Positions 20,273 through 28,689 of a stretch of DNA of 64,000 nt are shown here, piece after piece. The notes under the pieces were generated by a model that made no database searches, had not been told where the DNA came from, and worked only from the letters and a program-made list of their open reading frames with translations. The position numbers and the translations under genes were made by a program. Source of the stretch: Panacagrimonas perspica (GTDB lineage Bacteria; Pseudomonadota; Gammaproteobacteria; Nevskiales; Nevskiaceae); NCBI RefSeq assembly GCF_004364935.1, contig NZ_SOBT01000008.1, positions 623,534-687,533 on the forward strand. The letters are read 5' to 3'. Numbering within the stretch: position 1 is the first letter of the stretch; every line of letters starts with the position of its first letter.

Positions 20273-20788
20273 ATGCGTAATTTTCACCGTGTCTTTGGCG
20301 TCATCGCCCTCTTCGTCCTGAGTGCCGGGGCTGCCCAGGCCGCCGACATGAAGATCATCACGATCCGCTTCGGGGATATCGTTCAGGCTGCGCCGCTGTT
20401 CAAGTCCGGCCAGACCCAGTTCAAGACCGAGTTCGAGAAGCGCAAGACCGATCTCGAAACCGAGGCGCGCAAGCTCGGCGACGACGCCAAGAAGTTCCAG
20501 CGCGAAGGCGACGTGATGAGCAGCGATGCCCGCGCCAAGACCGAAAAGGACCTGCAGACGCGCAAGATCGACTTCGAATACAAGCAGCGCCAGCTTCAGG
20601 AAGACGCGCAGAAGCGCGAGCGCGAGCTGTACGACAAGGTCATGAACAGCATCAAGGCCGTCGTCATCGAAGTGGCCAAGGAACAGAGCGCCGACATCGT
20701 GCTTCAGGATCCGGTGTACGCCGCTCCTGGAATCGACGTGACCGACCAGGTCATCAAGCGCCTCCAGGCTGCTTCGCCCGCGAAGTAA
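20273..20788 (+). CDS. skp: Periplasmic chaperone Skp/OmpH
   Basis: A 171-residue holdase that carries unfolded outer-membrane proteins through the periplasm to BamA. A cleavable signal peptide ends AAQA (residue 23). The body is a long, highly charged helical hairpin (QTQFKTEFEKRKTDLETEARKL onward), matching the tentacle helices of the Skp trimer. The sequence is diverged but the length and position after bamA fix the identity. Confidence 0.93.
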   Translation: MRNFHRVFGVIALFVLSAGAAQAADMKIITIRFGDIVQAAPLFKSGQTQFKTEFEKRKTDLETEARKLGDDAKKFQREGDVMSSDARAKTEKDLQTRKIDFEYKQRQLQEDAQKRERELYDKVMNSIKAVVIEVAKEQSADIVLQDPVYAAPGIDVTDQVIKRLQAASPAK

Positions 20789-20821
20789 GCGTTTCGACGG
20801 GCATTGATCCCGCGGGGCGCG

Positions 20822-21883
20822 ATGGCCGGGCACACGCTAGGTGGACTGGCGTCGCGCTTCGGGCTCGAGTCCCGCGGTGACGTTGCCACGCCGATCGACG
20901 GCGTCTGCAACCTGTCGCCCGGGAAGCCGGGTTGCCTGAGCTTTCTGTCGAGTCCGCAGTACCGGAAATTCCTGACCGAGACGGCTGCTGCGGCCGTCAT
21001 CGTCCGTCCGCGCGATGCTGCGGCCCTGACCGGCGCCGGATTGATCGCCAAGGATCCATACCTAGCCTACGCGCGCATCGCGGCCTTGTTCGATCCTGAT
21101 CGGAATTTCGAGCCCGGCATTCATCCTTCGGCGGTGATCGACCCCGCGGCGAAGATCGGCGAGGGCGTGCTCATCGGCGCCAATGTCGTTGTGATGGCCA
21201 GGGCCAGTATCGGTGCCGGCAGCTCCATCGGCGCGGGCTGTGTCATCGGCGAAGACACGGTGATCGGCGAGGGTGCGCGCTTCGTTGCCCAGGTCCATGT
21301 CGGCAATCGCGTATGCATCGGGCGGCGTTGCCACGTGCAGCCGGGGGCCGTGATCGGCTCTCGCGGGTTCGGCAATGCGCTGGGCCCCTCCGGTTGGGAA
21401 GAGGTGCCACAGCTTGGCTCGGTCGTCATCGGAGATGATGTCGAGATCGGCGCCAATACCTGCATTGATCGCGGTGCGCTGGACGACACGTTGATCGCCA
21501 ACGGCGTGCGGCTCGACAACCTGATCCAGATCGCCCACAACTGTTCGATCGGGGAGCACACGGCCATCGCCGCGTGCACCGGCATCGCGGGGAGCACCCG
21601 CATCGGGGCGCGCTGTATGATCGGCGGCGCCGTCGGCATCAGCGGCCACCTCGAGATCACGGACGATGTCGTGATCCTGGGCCGCACGATGGTGACGCGT
21701 TCGCTGACGGAGAAGGGGGCGTACGGATCCGACCTGCCGGTTGCTCCGGCACGCGAGTGGAGAAAGCGGACTGTCCGGGTGCGCCGGCTGGACCAGACCG
21801 AGCGGCGACTGACGTCGATCGAAAAGACGCTCGGGATCGAATCGAAAAAGGGGAACGAGGGAGACGATGGCGGAGACGACTAG
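20822..21883 (+). CDS. lpxD: UDP-3-O-(3-hydroxyacyl)glucosamine N-acyltransferase LpxD
   Basis: Adds the second hydroxyacyl chain in lipid A synthesis. It has an N-terminal uridine-binding domain (HTLGGLASRFGLE), then a left-handed beta-helix of hexapeptide repeats (IGEGVLIGANVVVMARASIG). The active-site His is in the QIAHNCSIGEH region, and a C-terminal helical tail follows. The ATG at 20822 gives 353 residues. A TTG at 20804 would add six. It runs into fabZ with a 17-bp overlap. Confidence 0.96.
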   Translation: MAGHTLGGLASRFGLESRGDVATPIDGVCNLSPGKPGCLSFLSSPQYRKFLTETAAAAVIVRPRDAAALTGAGLIAKDPYLAYARIAALFDPDRNFEPGIHPSAVIDPAAKIGEGVLIGANVVVMARASIGAGSSIGAGCVIGEDTVIGEGARFVAQVHVGNRVCIGRRCHVQPGAVIGSRGFGNALGPSGWEEVPQLGSVVIGDDVEIGANTCIDRGALDDTLIANGVRLDNLIQIAHNCSIGEHTAIAACTGIAGSTRIGARCMIGGAVGISGHLEITDDVVILGRTMVTRSLTEKGAYGSDLPVAPAREWRKRTVRVRRLDQTERRLTSIEKTLGIESKKGNEGDDGGDD

Positions 21884-22346
21884 TGTGAACTTCGACATCC
21901 GCGACGTGATGCGGATGCTGCCGCACCGCTACCCGTTTCTGCTGGTGGACCGCGTCATCGAGCACGCCGAGGGCGAGCGCGTCGTCTGCATCAAGAACGT
22001 CACCTACAACGAGAATTTTTTCGTCGGGCACTTTCCCGAGTTGCCGACGATGCCCGGCGTCCTGATTCTCGAAGCGCTGGCGCAGGCCAGTGGCATTCTG
22101 GCGGTGCTCAAGTCAGGTCTGCGCGCGGATTCCGGCTTGATCCTGTACTTCGCCGGCATCGACAACTGCCGCTTCAAGAGGCCCGTCGTCCCTGGTGACC
22201 AGTTGCTGCTGCACACGCAGCTGGAAAAGCAGAAGCGCGACCTCTGGAAATTCCGCACGCACGCGACCGTGAACGGCGTCGTCGTTTGCGAAGCCGACAT
22301 GATGTGCGTGCTCAAGACGCCGGCCCCCAGCCAAGGCCCTGCGTGA
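21867..22346 (+). CDS. fabZ: 3-hydroxyacyl-ACP dehydratase FabZ
   Basis: A hot-dog-fold dehydratase of type II fatty-acid synthesis. It is encoded with lipid A genes because both use 3-hydroxyacyl-ACP. Catalytic His is in GHFPELPTMPG and catalytic Glu in LILEALAQASG, and the N-terminal MRMLPHRYPFLLVDRV is diagnostic. 159 residues is normal. It overlaps lpxD upstream and shares GTGA with lpxA downstream, indicating tight coupling. Confidence 0.98.
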   Translation: MAETTSVNFDIRDVMRMLPHRYPFLLVDRVIEHAEGERVVCIKNVTYNENFFVGHFPELPTMPGVLILEALAQASGILAVLKSGLRADSGLILYFAGIDNCRFKRPVVPGDQLLLHTQLEKQKRDLWKFRTHATVNGVVVCEADMMCVLKTPAPSQGPA

Positions 22347-23137
22347 TCGCGCGTCTCCATCCGACCGCGATCATCGATCCGGCCGCGGAGCTCGACTCGA
22401 CGGTCGAGGTCGGTCCCTACAGCGTCATCGGACCCGGTGTGAAGATCGGGGCCGGCACCAAGGTCGGTTCGCACGTCGTCCTGGACGGCCCGATGCAGAT
22501 CGGGTGCGACAACCAGATCTTTCCGTACGCTGCACTCGGCGCGATCTCGCAGGACAAGACCGCGAAGCCAGATGACCCGACTTCGGTCGTCATCGGCGAT
22601 GGCAACGTGATCCGTGAATTCGTGACGATCCAGCGCGGCACGATGAAGGAGTTCGACACCAAGCGCGGCGTCACTGCGGTGGGTGATCGCAACTGGATCA
22701 TGAATTACTGCCACATCGCCCACGACTGCCAGATAGGCAGCGACACGATCTTCGCGAACAATTCGAGTCTGGCGGGGCACGTCGAGATCGGAGATTGGGT
22801 GATCCTCGGCGGCTACACGCTCGTCTACCAGTTTTGCCGTATCGGCGCGCATGCGTTCACGGCGTTTTCGTCGGGCGTCGCCGGCGACATTCCGCCGTTC
22901 GTCATGGTCCAGGGCAATCCGGCCGAGCCACGCGCGATCAACAAGGAAGGCCTGCGGCGGCGCAAGTTCGCGGCCGTCGATATCGAGGCGGTCGAAGAGG
23001 CCTACAAGCTCGTGTACCGCTCCGGCAAGCTCATGGCTGACGTGAAGACCGAACTCGTTCCGCTGGCGCAAGCCAACGCGCACGTGAAGACCATGCTGGA
23101 TTTCATCCTCAGCGCGAAGCGGCCGCTCGTCCGTTAA
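22343..23137 (+). CDS. lpxA: UDP-N-acetylglucosamine acyltransferase LpxA
   Basis: The first enzyme of lipid A synthesis, a left-handed beta-helix trimer. Conserved parts include IHPTAIIDP-like start (ARLHPTAIIDP), the catalytic His region NYCHIAHDCQIG and the GGYTLVYQFCRIG/HAFTAFSSGV segments. The GTG at 22343 overlapping the fabZ stop gives 264 residues, matching the family; a longer frame runs into fabZ. lpxB normally follows but is not present here. The next 346 bp carry no housekeeping gene. Confidence 0.97.
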   Translation: MIARLHPTAIIDPAAELDSTVEVGPYSVIGPGVKIGAGTKVGSHVVLDGPMQIGCDNQIFPYAALGAISQDKTAKPDDPTSVVIGDGNVIREFVTIQRGTMKEFDTKRGVTAVGDRNWIMNYCHIAHDCQIGSDTIFANNSSLAGHVEIGDWVILGGYTLVYQFCRIGAHAFTAFSSGVAGDIPPFVMVQGNPAEPRAINKEGLRRRKFAAVDIEAVEEAYKLVYRSGKLMADVKTELVPLAQANAHVKTMLDFILSAKRPLVR

Positions 23138-23483
23138 GGGCTGGCGCCCGTGGTGGTGCAGGCGTGGCCTGGCGCCGTAGGCAACCCGACATCCTTTCCG
23201 CCTCGGGATCGGACAGGTCGACCGGCCCCGGACGCGAGGACGTCAATGGGACCGTCCATCTCGGTGCAGTCCGAATCGCTGGGGCGTGGCCTTACGGCGT
23301 CCCCGAAATCATGTAGATATAGGGCTGCCGGTCCGAGACCTCCGTGGAGCGCCCTGGATGCTGCGAACGACGGAATCAAGGCCCGGCCCGTCGGCTCCGA
23401 TTGACGCAGGTCAGTGGAAGATCGCATCGCAGCGGGAGTCTGAAAAGCCAAGCAGTGAAACACCAGGATCGGAAGTTCGGCGA
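23138..23483. other. Non-coding gap between lpxA and the tandem MarR-like gene
   Basis: No convincing gene is seen in these 346 bp. A possible promoter for the regulator lies at 23292-23319 (ttacgg, 16-bp spacer, tagata). This marks the left border of the accessory region where lpxB would be expected. No tRNA fragment or direct repeat matching the tRNA-Pro end was found by eye. Confidence 0.5.
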
Positions 23484-24671
23484 ATGAGTGCGACGAAGAA
23501 GAACGTGAAGCGCGAACCGGCGGTGAAGCCGGCGGCCGCGCAGCAGGAGATCGCACACGTTCCCCGCGCGCAGGCGGCGCGCGCTCTGCTCGATCTGTTC
23601 TACCCGGTCCATTACGCCGTGGGCATGAAGGTCGAGGACACACTCAGGAGCAGCGCCGCGCTCGACCGTCAGCAGGCCATCATCCTGTGGCTCGTCAGGT
23701 CCGAAGGCGAAGGTGGCGAAGTCATGCGCCGAAAGTACATCGAGGCAACGATGACGAGCTGGTACGACATCACCGGCAGCTCGATCTCCAAGGCGATCAG
23801 GTCGCTGGCCAAGCCGCCGCTGCGTTTGCTCACCATCGAAGAGCATCCGGACTCCGCGCGCGAAAAGCTGATCCGGCTCACGGAGAAGGGCAAGCGATTC
23901 ATCGCGCAGATGGAGGAGAACGGCACGGCCCTGTGCACCTGGTTCCTGGGAGAATTCTCGAACCGGGATGTGGACTACTGCCTCTACATCTACTCGAAGG
24001 TCAACGCGCTGTTCGATTACCTGTCGGATCAGCGGGACGCAGACAGCAGCGGTGCGAAGGCGGAGCGCGTGGACAAGCCGGTCTCCAAGACGACCTACCA
24101 GCATCCCTTGTCGTCCACGTTCGTCGAGACGCAGTACTCGTTCGCCGAGATTCCCAAGGTGCGCCCGAAGCTTGGGCCCAGAATGCAGCTGGATATCTTT
24201 TTTCCCATTCACTACAAGGCTGGAAACCGAGTCGAGGGCGTATTGCGCAGCGGCATCCCACTGAGCCGGCAGCAGGTGATCATCCTCTGGATCATCCAGT
24301 CGGAGGGAAGCAAGGAAAATGGCATGCGGCGCAAGGACGTGGAGAAGGACTTGCAGGATTGGTTCGAAATCAGCAGCAGTTCCATCTCCAAGGCGATTCG
24401 ATCCCTGACACGGCCGCCCCTGAACCTGCTCACCATCGAAGAGCATCCCAGTTCCGGGCGCGAAAAACTCGTGAAGCTCAGCAGGAAGGGCGCGATCTTC
24501 GCCGACCGCATGATGGCCAACGGAACTCAATTTCTGGAAGGCATCGTCGAGAAGTTGAACGACGACGAGATCGACATGCTGATGCACGTGTTCAAGCGTA
24601 CCTCGGAGATCTTCGAGACTTATCCGGGCCCGTTCCGCTCGGCCAAGCCTGTGCTGCGTCCGCAACTCTGA
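23484..24671 (+). CDS. Transcriptional regulator with two tandem MarR-like winged-helix domains
   Basis: A 395-residue protein built from two copies of the same domain exactly 200 residues apart: residues 41-150 and 241-350 align without gaps with about 61 of 110 identities by hand count. Each copy has the MarR/winged-helix layout: a helix bundle (RQQ-IILW), a recognition-helix region (SSISKAIRSL at 99-108 and 299-308), and a wing-like stretch (LLTIEEHP..REKL..L..KG). MarR proteins normally act as dimers of single domains, so this could be a covalent pseudo-dimer. A Lys-rich N-terminal tail and a 50-residue linker complete it. The ATG at 23484 starts the recognisable protein; the longer frame upstream is not protein-like. 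It probably regulates the oxygenase operon 1 kb downstream. Ligand is unknown. Confidence 0.8.
   Translation: MSATKKNVKREPAVKPAAAQQEIAHVPRAQAARALLDLFYPVHYAVGMKVEDTLRSSAALDRQQAIILWLVRSEGEGGEVMRRKYIEATMTSWYDITGSSISKAIRSLAKPPLRLLTIEEHPDSAREKLIRLTEKGKRFIAQMEENGTALCTWFLGEFSNRDVDYCLYIYSKVNALFDYLSDQRDADSSGAKAERVDKPVSKTTYQHPLSSTFVETQYSFAEIPKVRPKLGPRMQLDIFFPIHYKAGNRVEGVLRSGIPLSRQQVIILWIIQSEGSKENGMRRKDVEKDLQDWFEISSSSISKAIRSLTRPPLNLLTIEEHPSSGREKLVKLSRKGAIFADRMMANGTQFLEGIVEKLNDDEIDMLMHVFKRTSEIFETYPGPFRSAKPVLRPQL
23604..24533 (+). repeat. Internal gene duplication in the tandem MarR-like gene (600-bp period)
   Basis: Nucleotides 23604-23933 and 24204-24533 encode the two homologous domains. A 20-bp identical stretch (ctcaccatcgaagagcatcc) occurs in both at an offset of exactly 600 bp, beginning at 23829 and 24429. 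Surrounding DNA is similar but clearly diverged, so the duplication is not recent. Confidence 0.85.
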
Positions 24672-25488
24672 GCGCCGGAATGGCGGCGACACGCGGCCCA
24701 ACAGGTTCGCGTGCGACGCCGACGGTCCTGACCCAGTTCGGATGAGTGCCCGGAGAAGAAACGATCGGGCGAGTCGTAACGCTCTGCGGTAGGGGCGGGC
24801 CGCGATCTCGTCGACGGACATGATCTCCGCCCTCCCGGAGCCGGTCGTATCTAGGCTCGTATCCCGGCGTCCCTGTTTCCAGGTCCATCTGCGGGGCGAA
24901 TTCGCTGGCGCCATGGGCGCGGCAATAGCCGTCCCTGCGCGTCCGCTTTGGGTCGTCCGGCCTGTCGCCTGGACGCTCACGTTGCGACAGCCAAGCGTCG
25001 CCGACTGCGGGCCTGCGAGGGAAAATTTCGCGCTCCGACGGTAGACGCCGTTCCGGCACGTGATGCCCACACTCTTCGGCGTTAGCGAAGCCGGGCCAGA
25101 CGAAGTGGGATTTCGGTTCGTCAGCCGGACTCATCCGTCCTTTGATCCGGACGCTGTGTGTCCGCGCTTTTCTGCCGTCTGCGCCTCGTCGTGTCGAAGC
25201 GAGGGACAACTGATCGAGTTGTTGATAGAGCGGCCCTCGTCCGGTGATGTCGATCACGTTGCGCGACGAGCGGGGTGTGCGTAGATCAGCGGCGGTGATG
25301 CGCGATGGCGATAGACCACATGTCTCGGCGCGACGCGGATCCTCGTGATGCACGCAAGAAGCCGATCACGTGAACGGCATTTTCATGAAGTCGCGAACGA
25401 TCTGGACGTTTCGCGAAAACCAGATTCGATTCGACGCGAGTCTTGGTCGGTTGCTCTCGAGCGCCGTGTCGACTCACGAGGAGCTGGA
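24672..25488. other. Gene-poor stretch upstream of the oxygenase operon
   Basis: About 800 bp without a gene I can support. Open frames on both strands have no recognisable domain, and their composition (runs of Arg, Pro and Ser) looks like shadow coding. It could be a decayed gene or simply spacer; no transposase remnant or terminal inverted repeat was seen. The regulatory-looking sequence begins at about 25489. Confidence 0.45.
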
Positions 25489-25535
25489 GTTGTCCACATT
25501 CAAACACTGTCATATGGACATAGTCTCTTGACAAC
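25489..25535 (+). promoter_or_regulatory. Candidate operator/promoter of the ferredoxin reductase-P450 operon
   Basis: Nested dyads lie about 125-170 bp before the reductase start. The outer arms are gttgtcca (25489-25496) and ttgacaac (25528-25535), complementary at 7 of 8 positions. The inner dyad is TGTC-N5-GACA (25508-25520), nearly on the same centre. The right outer arm contains a perfect -35 box ttgaca (25528-25533), though no good -10 is evident at standard spacing. This fits a repressor site overlapping a promoter, possibly for the tandem MarR-like protein. Confidence 0.4.
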
Positions 25536-25658
25536 ACTATTGCGAGAATGGAAGCTAAATGGACGACGACGTCAGCGGGGCGGTATCCGCTGAGGCATAG
25601 CAAAAAAATCAAGAACAGTCGGCTGGGGGTGGCAAGTGAACGGAAGAGGACTGCAGTA

Positions 25659-26876
25659 ATGGCTGACGCCGTCATCATTGGCGCCGGTCAGGCAGGCATC
25701 CAGGCGGCCCTGTCGCTCAGGGCAATGGGGTTCGATGGCCGTGTGCGCCTGCTCGGTGACGAAGCCGCCGCGCCCTACCAGAGGCCGCCCCTCTCGAAGG
25801 GTTTCCTGCTCGGCAAGGTCGCAGAGTCCGAACTGTTGCTGAGATCGGCGCATGCGCTGTCCGGGCAGGCGATCGAGTGGCTCGGGCAGACACGCGTTCG
25901 CAGGATCAATCGTCCAGGGAGAAGCGTCGAAACGGATACCCAGCGCTTTTCCTACGACGCCTTGATCATCGCGACCGGCGGGCGGGCACATCGCCCCGAG
26001 ATCGAGGGCGCATCACTCCAGGGGGTCGAGACCCTGCGCAGCATCGACGATGCCCTGCGGATCCGCTCGGAACTGGCCCCGGGCAAGCGCTTGGTGATTC
26101 TCGGTGGCGGATACATCGGACTCGAGGTCGCCGCTGCATCGACTCAGGCGGGCTGCAAGGTTGTCGTCGTCGAAGGCGCGTCCCGAGTCCTTTGCCGTGT
26201 CGCTCCGCCGGCCTTGTCGCAGTTCTTCGAGAAGGAGCACCGTGCGCGCGGTGTCGAGATCGAGTTGTCGTCGACGATCAGCAGAATCGTCGGTACTGAC
26301 GGCAAGGTCAGCGCAGTGGAACTCGAGAGCGACCGGGTGCTGCCCGCCGATATCGTGCTTCTGGCAACCGGACTGATCGCCAACGACGAACTGGCGGTGA
26401 CGGCAGGGCTGCCCTGCAATCGCGGAATTCTCGTGAACGAGTGGGCCGCCACGGAAGATCCACGCATCTTCGCGATCGGCGATGTGGCGGTTCAATACCA
26501 CGCGCAGACTCAGGCCTGGGTGCGAATGGAGTCGGTCGCCAACGCGGTGTGGCAGGGAAAGATGGCTGCCTCTTGTGTCACGAGTTCGCCGCCTCCGCTC
26601 CCGGAGTTGCCGTGGTTCTGGTCAGACCAATTCGACATCAAGTTGCAGATCGCGGGCCTGAGTCACCCCGAAGACGAAATTATTCTCCGCGGCGACCCAG
26701 GCGACGCGAAGTTCTGCATGTTCACGGCCCGCAACGGTGTGCTCACCAGCGTCAGTGCCGTGAACAGTCCGGGCGAATTTCTCGTCGCCAAGAGGCTGGT
26801 CGCCGCACGAAGAGACCTCCCGCTCGCGGCGCTTCGTGATCGCTCCGTTGCACTCAAACAATACCTTCTGGATTAA
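25659..26876 (+). CDS. FAD-dependent ferredoxin reductase (P450 redox partner)
   Basis: A 405-residue NAD(P)H:ferredoxin reductase of the putidaredoxin-reductase/BphA4 type. It has an N-terminal FAD-binding GxGxxG (VIIGAGQAGIQAA), the PYQRPPLSK segment typical of this subfamily, and a central NAD(P) site (LVILGGGYIGLEVAA). The C-terminal FAD motif is DPRIFAIGDVA. The ATG at 25659 follows a purine-rich agagga; the frame upstream to 25548 is not conserved-looking. Its stop is 13 bp before the ferredoxin start, so the two are co-transcribed and probably partners. Confidence 0.93.
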   Translation: MADAVIIGAGQAGIQAALSLRAMGFDGRVRLLGDEAAAPYQRPPLSKGFLLGKVAESELLLRSAHALSGQAIEWLGQTRVRRINRPGRSVETDTQRFSYDALIIATGGRAHRPEIEGASLQGVETLRSIDDALRIRSELAPGKRLVILGGGYIGLEVAAASTQAGCKVVVVEGASRVLCRVAPPALSQFFEKEHRARGVEIELSSTISRIVGTDGKVSAVELESDRVLPADIVLLATGLIANDELAVTAGLPCNRGILVNEWAATEDPRIFAIGDVAVQYHAQTQAWVRMESVANAVWQGKMAASCVTSSPPPLPELPWFWSDQFDIKLQIAGLSHPEDEIILRGDPGDAKFCMFTARNGVLTSVSAVNSPGEFLVAKRLVAARRDLPLAALRDRSVALKQYLLD

Positions 26877-26889
26877 GTCGGGCCTGCTC

Positions 26890-27207
26890 ATGATCAAGAT
26901 CTCTGTTTGCCGTCGTGGCGGAGAGCCGCTGTCGCTGACCGCGAAGGAGGGTGAGAACTTCATGCATTTGCTGCGCGACAGCGAGGCGGGCGTCGAAGCC
27001 ATATGCGGGGGCGCCTGCTCGTGTGCCACCTGCCACGTCTATGTCGGACAGCAGTGGTTGGAGAAATTGCCGCCGCAATGCGATCAGGAGCGAGACATGC
27101 TCGGCGACATGCTCTTCTCCAGGCCCGACAGTCGCCTTGCCTGCCAGATCCATCTGACAGCCGATCTCGATGGGATTGCGGTCGAAGTCGCGCCGCCGGA
27201 AGGCTGA
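26890..27207 (+). CDS. [2Fe-2S] ferredoxin
   Basis: A 105-residue adrenodoxin/putidaredoxin-type ferredoxin. Four cluster cysteines are visible: CGGACSCATC supplies three (C-x5-C-x2-C), and LACQIH near the C-terminus the fourth. The HVYVG after the cluster and the Glu/Asp-rich LGDML segment match the partner-binding surface of this family. The ATG at 26890 was chosen because upstream residues overlap the reductase gene. It would carry electrons from the reductase to the P450 downstream. Confidence 0.93.
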   Translation: MIKISVCRRGGEPLSLTAKEGENFMHLLRDSEAGVEAICGGACSCATCHVYVGQQWLEKLPPQCDQERDMLGDMLFSRPDSRLACQIHLTADLDGIAVEVAPPEG

Positions 27208-27413
27208 AAGTTTTCCAGGGTGTCGTCTCCGTAACGTGGACGAGGAGGCGGATCGGCTTATGCGTTCGGGAGCTCTCGGAGGCCTCGGCCTCAGCGGGGC
27301 GCTAGACGATTCGCATGGAGCGGAGCATCAGCGCAAATCCCGGATTCCCGATGTTCGAAGAAGTAGATGAAGAACGGGTGTCATCAATAACGCAAAACGA
27401 GGAGATCGACAGG

Positions 27414-28658
27414 ATGAGCGTAGCGGAGAAGGTCAGTGCGGGAACGTTCGAAGCCAGGGATTTGTATGCGCCGGAAGTGATTTCAAATCCGTATCCGTAC
27501 TACGCGATGTTGCGGGACAAGCCGATCCAGTTCGGCTTGGAGGATTATCCGCCGGGCACGATTCCCGGTGTCGACAAGCCGATCCCGTCCTGGGTCATTC
27601 TGAAATACGCGGATCTCGTGCACTGCGCGAGCAATCACGCCACGTTCTCCTCGCGTGATCGCATGCAGGAGGCCTCGGACGCGGCGAGCCTGATGCTGGT
27701 CAATCACGATCAGCCCGAGCACACGCGCCTGCGCAACATCGCCCGCAAGGCATTCACTCCGAAGCGAGTGGAATCGGACGTTGGTCCCTGGCTCAAGGCC
27801 GTGGTCAACGAGATGCTCGACGACGAGGGCGACGGTTACCTGGATTTCATGGAAAACCTCGCCGCGGATCTTCCCGCCCGGTTCATCGCCAAGCTGCTGG
27901 GAACGCCCCAGAAGGACTGCAAGCGTATCCGCGGCTGGTCGGACGCCTTCATGGGCACGTCGCATCTCTCGATGGAGGAGAAGGTCCGGTCCAACGCCGA
28001 ACTGCTGGATTACTACACCGAGCAAGTCACCCGGCGCTATGCGGACATCGAAGCGGGCAGGGCGAGTGACGATCTGCTCACCGGATTCATCCTCGCAGAG
28101 GACGGTGGCAAGCGCCTGACGCCGATGGAGGTGATCCGCTTCTGCATCACGATGGTCGCAGGTGGCGCCGAATCCAGCGTGTACCTGTTGGGTAACCAGG
28201 TGGCGGCAATGCTCGAGATGCCGGACCTCTACCAGAAGATGCGCGCGGATCGCTCGCTGGTTCGGCCCTTCCTCGAAGAGAGCATCCGACGCGACGGTCC
28301 GATTCAGCGGCTGTTCCGAGAATGCACGGAGGACACGGAAGTCTCCGGGACCAAGATGAAAAAGGGGGATTGGGTGGCGCTGTTCTTCGCCTCCGGGAAC
28401 CGCGATCCGGCGTTCTACGAGCGTCCCGACGAGTTCATCCTGCACCGTCCGAACGTCGGCAAGAACCTGACCTTCAGCCACGGGATCCATCACTGCATCG
28501 CGGCTGCGGTCGCGCGTAACGAGGCGGCGGAAATGATCAACGGAATCCTCGACCGCTACGCCAGGGTCGAGCCGGGTGACGGTCCGGTGGTCTATCAGAG
28601 CGCCGGATTCATTAATTACGGACCGAAGTCATGCCCGGTGAAGTTTGTTCGCGGCTGA
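27414..28658 (+). CDS. Cytochrome P450 (class I, bacterial)
   Basis: A 414-residue soluble P450. The C-helix has HxxxR (His103-Arg107) for a heme propionate. The I-helix oxygen-activation motif reads AGGAESS (249-255), with Glu253 as the acid and Ser254 where Thr is usual. The ExxR pair is Glu289-Arg292. The heme-thiolate loop FSHGIHHCIA (354-363) puts the ligand at Cys361. The ATG at 27414 follows a purine-rich site; an upstream ATG at 27315 would add 33 residues lacking a P450 feature. The 206 bp before it separate it from the ferredoxin gene. The substrate is not deducible, but reductase and ferredoxin next door make it a complete three-component system. Confidence 0.95.
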   Translation: MSVAEKVSAGTFEARDLYAPEVISNPYPYYAMLRDKPIQFGLEDYPPGTIPGVDKPIPSWVILKYADLVHCASNHATFSSRDRMQEASDAASLMLVNHDQPEHTRLRNIARKAFTPKRVESDVGPWLKAVVNEMLDDEGDGYLDFMENLAADLPARFIAKLLGTPQKDCKRIRGWSDAFMGTSHLSMEEKVRSNAELLDYYTEQVTRRYADIEAGRASDDLLTGFILAEDGGKRLTPMEVIRFCITMVAGGAESSVYLLGNQVAAMLEMPDLYQKMRADRSLVRPFLEESIRRDGPIQRLFRECTEDTEVSGTKMKKGDWVALFFASGNRDPAFYERPDEFILHRPNVGKNLTFSHGIHHCIAAAVARNEAAEMINGILDRYARVEPGDGPVVYQSAGFINYGPKSCPVKFVRG

Positions 28659-28689
28659 GACCGGCGCACCGAATAAAGGGGAGCGAACG

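Noticed and set aside
18601-20274. A 557-codon minus-strand frame opposite bamA
   Set aside because: Shadow of bamA; composition is Arg/Val/Glu-rich without motifs.
23376-25070. A 564-codon minus-strand frame across the regulator gene
   Set aside because: It is antisense to the tandem MarR-like gene and runs into the gene-poor block. The repeated-looking segments mirror the duplication on the other strand.
24592-25353. Possible 253-residue minus-strand protein in the gene-poor block
   Set aside because: No domain, no ribosome-binding site and Arg/Pro-rich composition; it overlaps the regulator 3' end.
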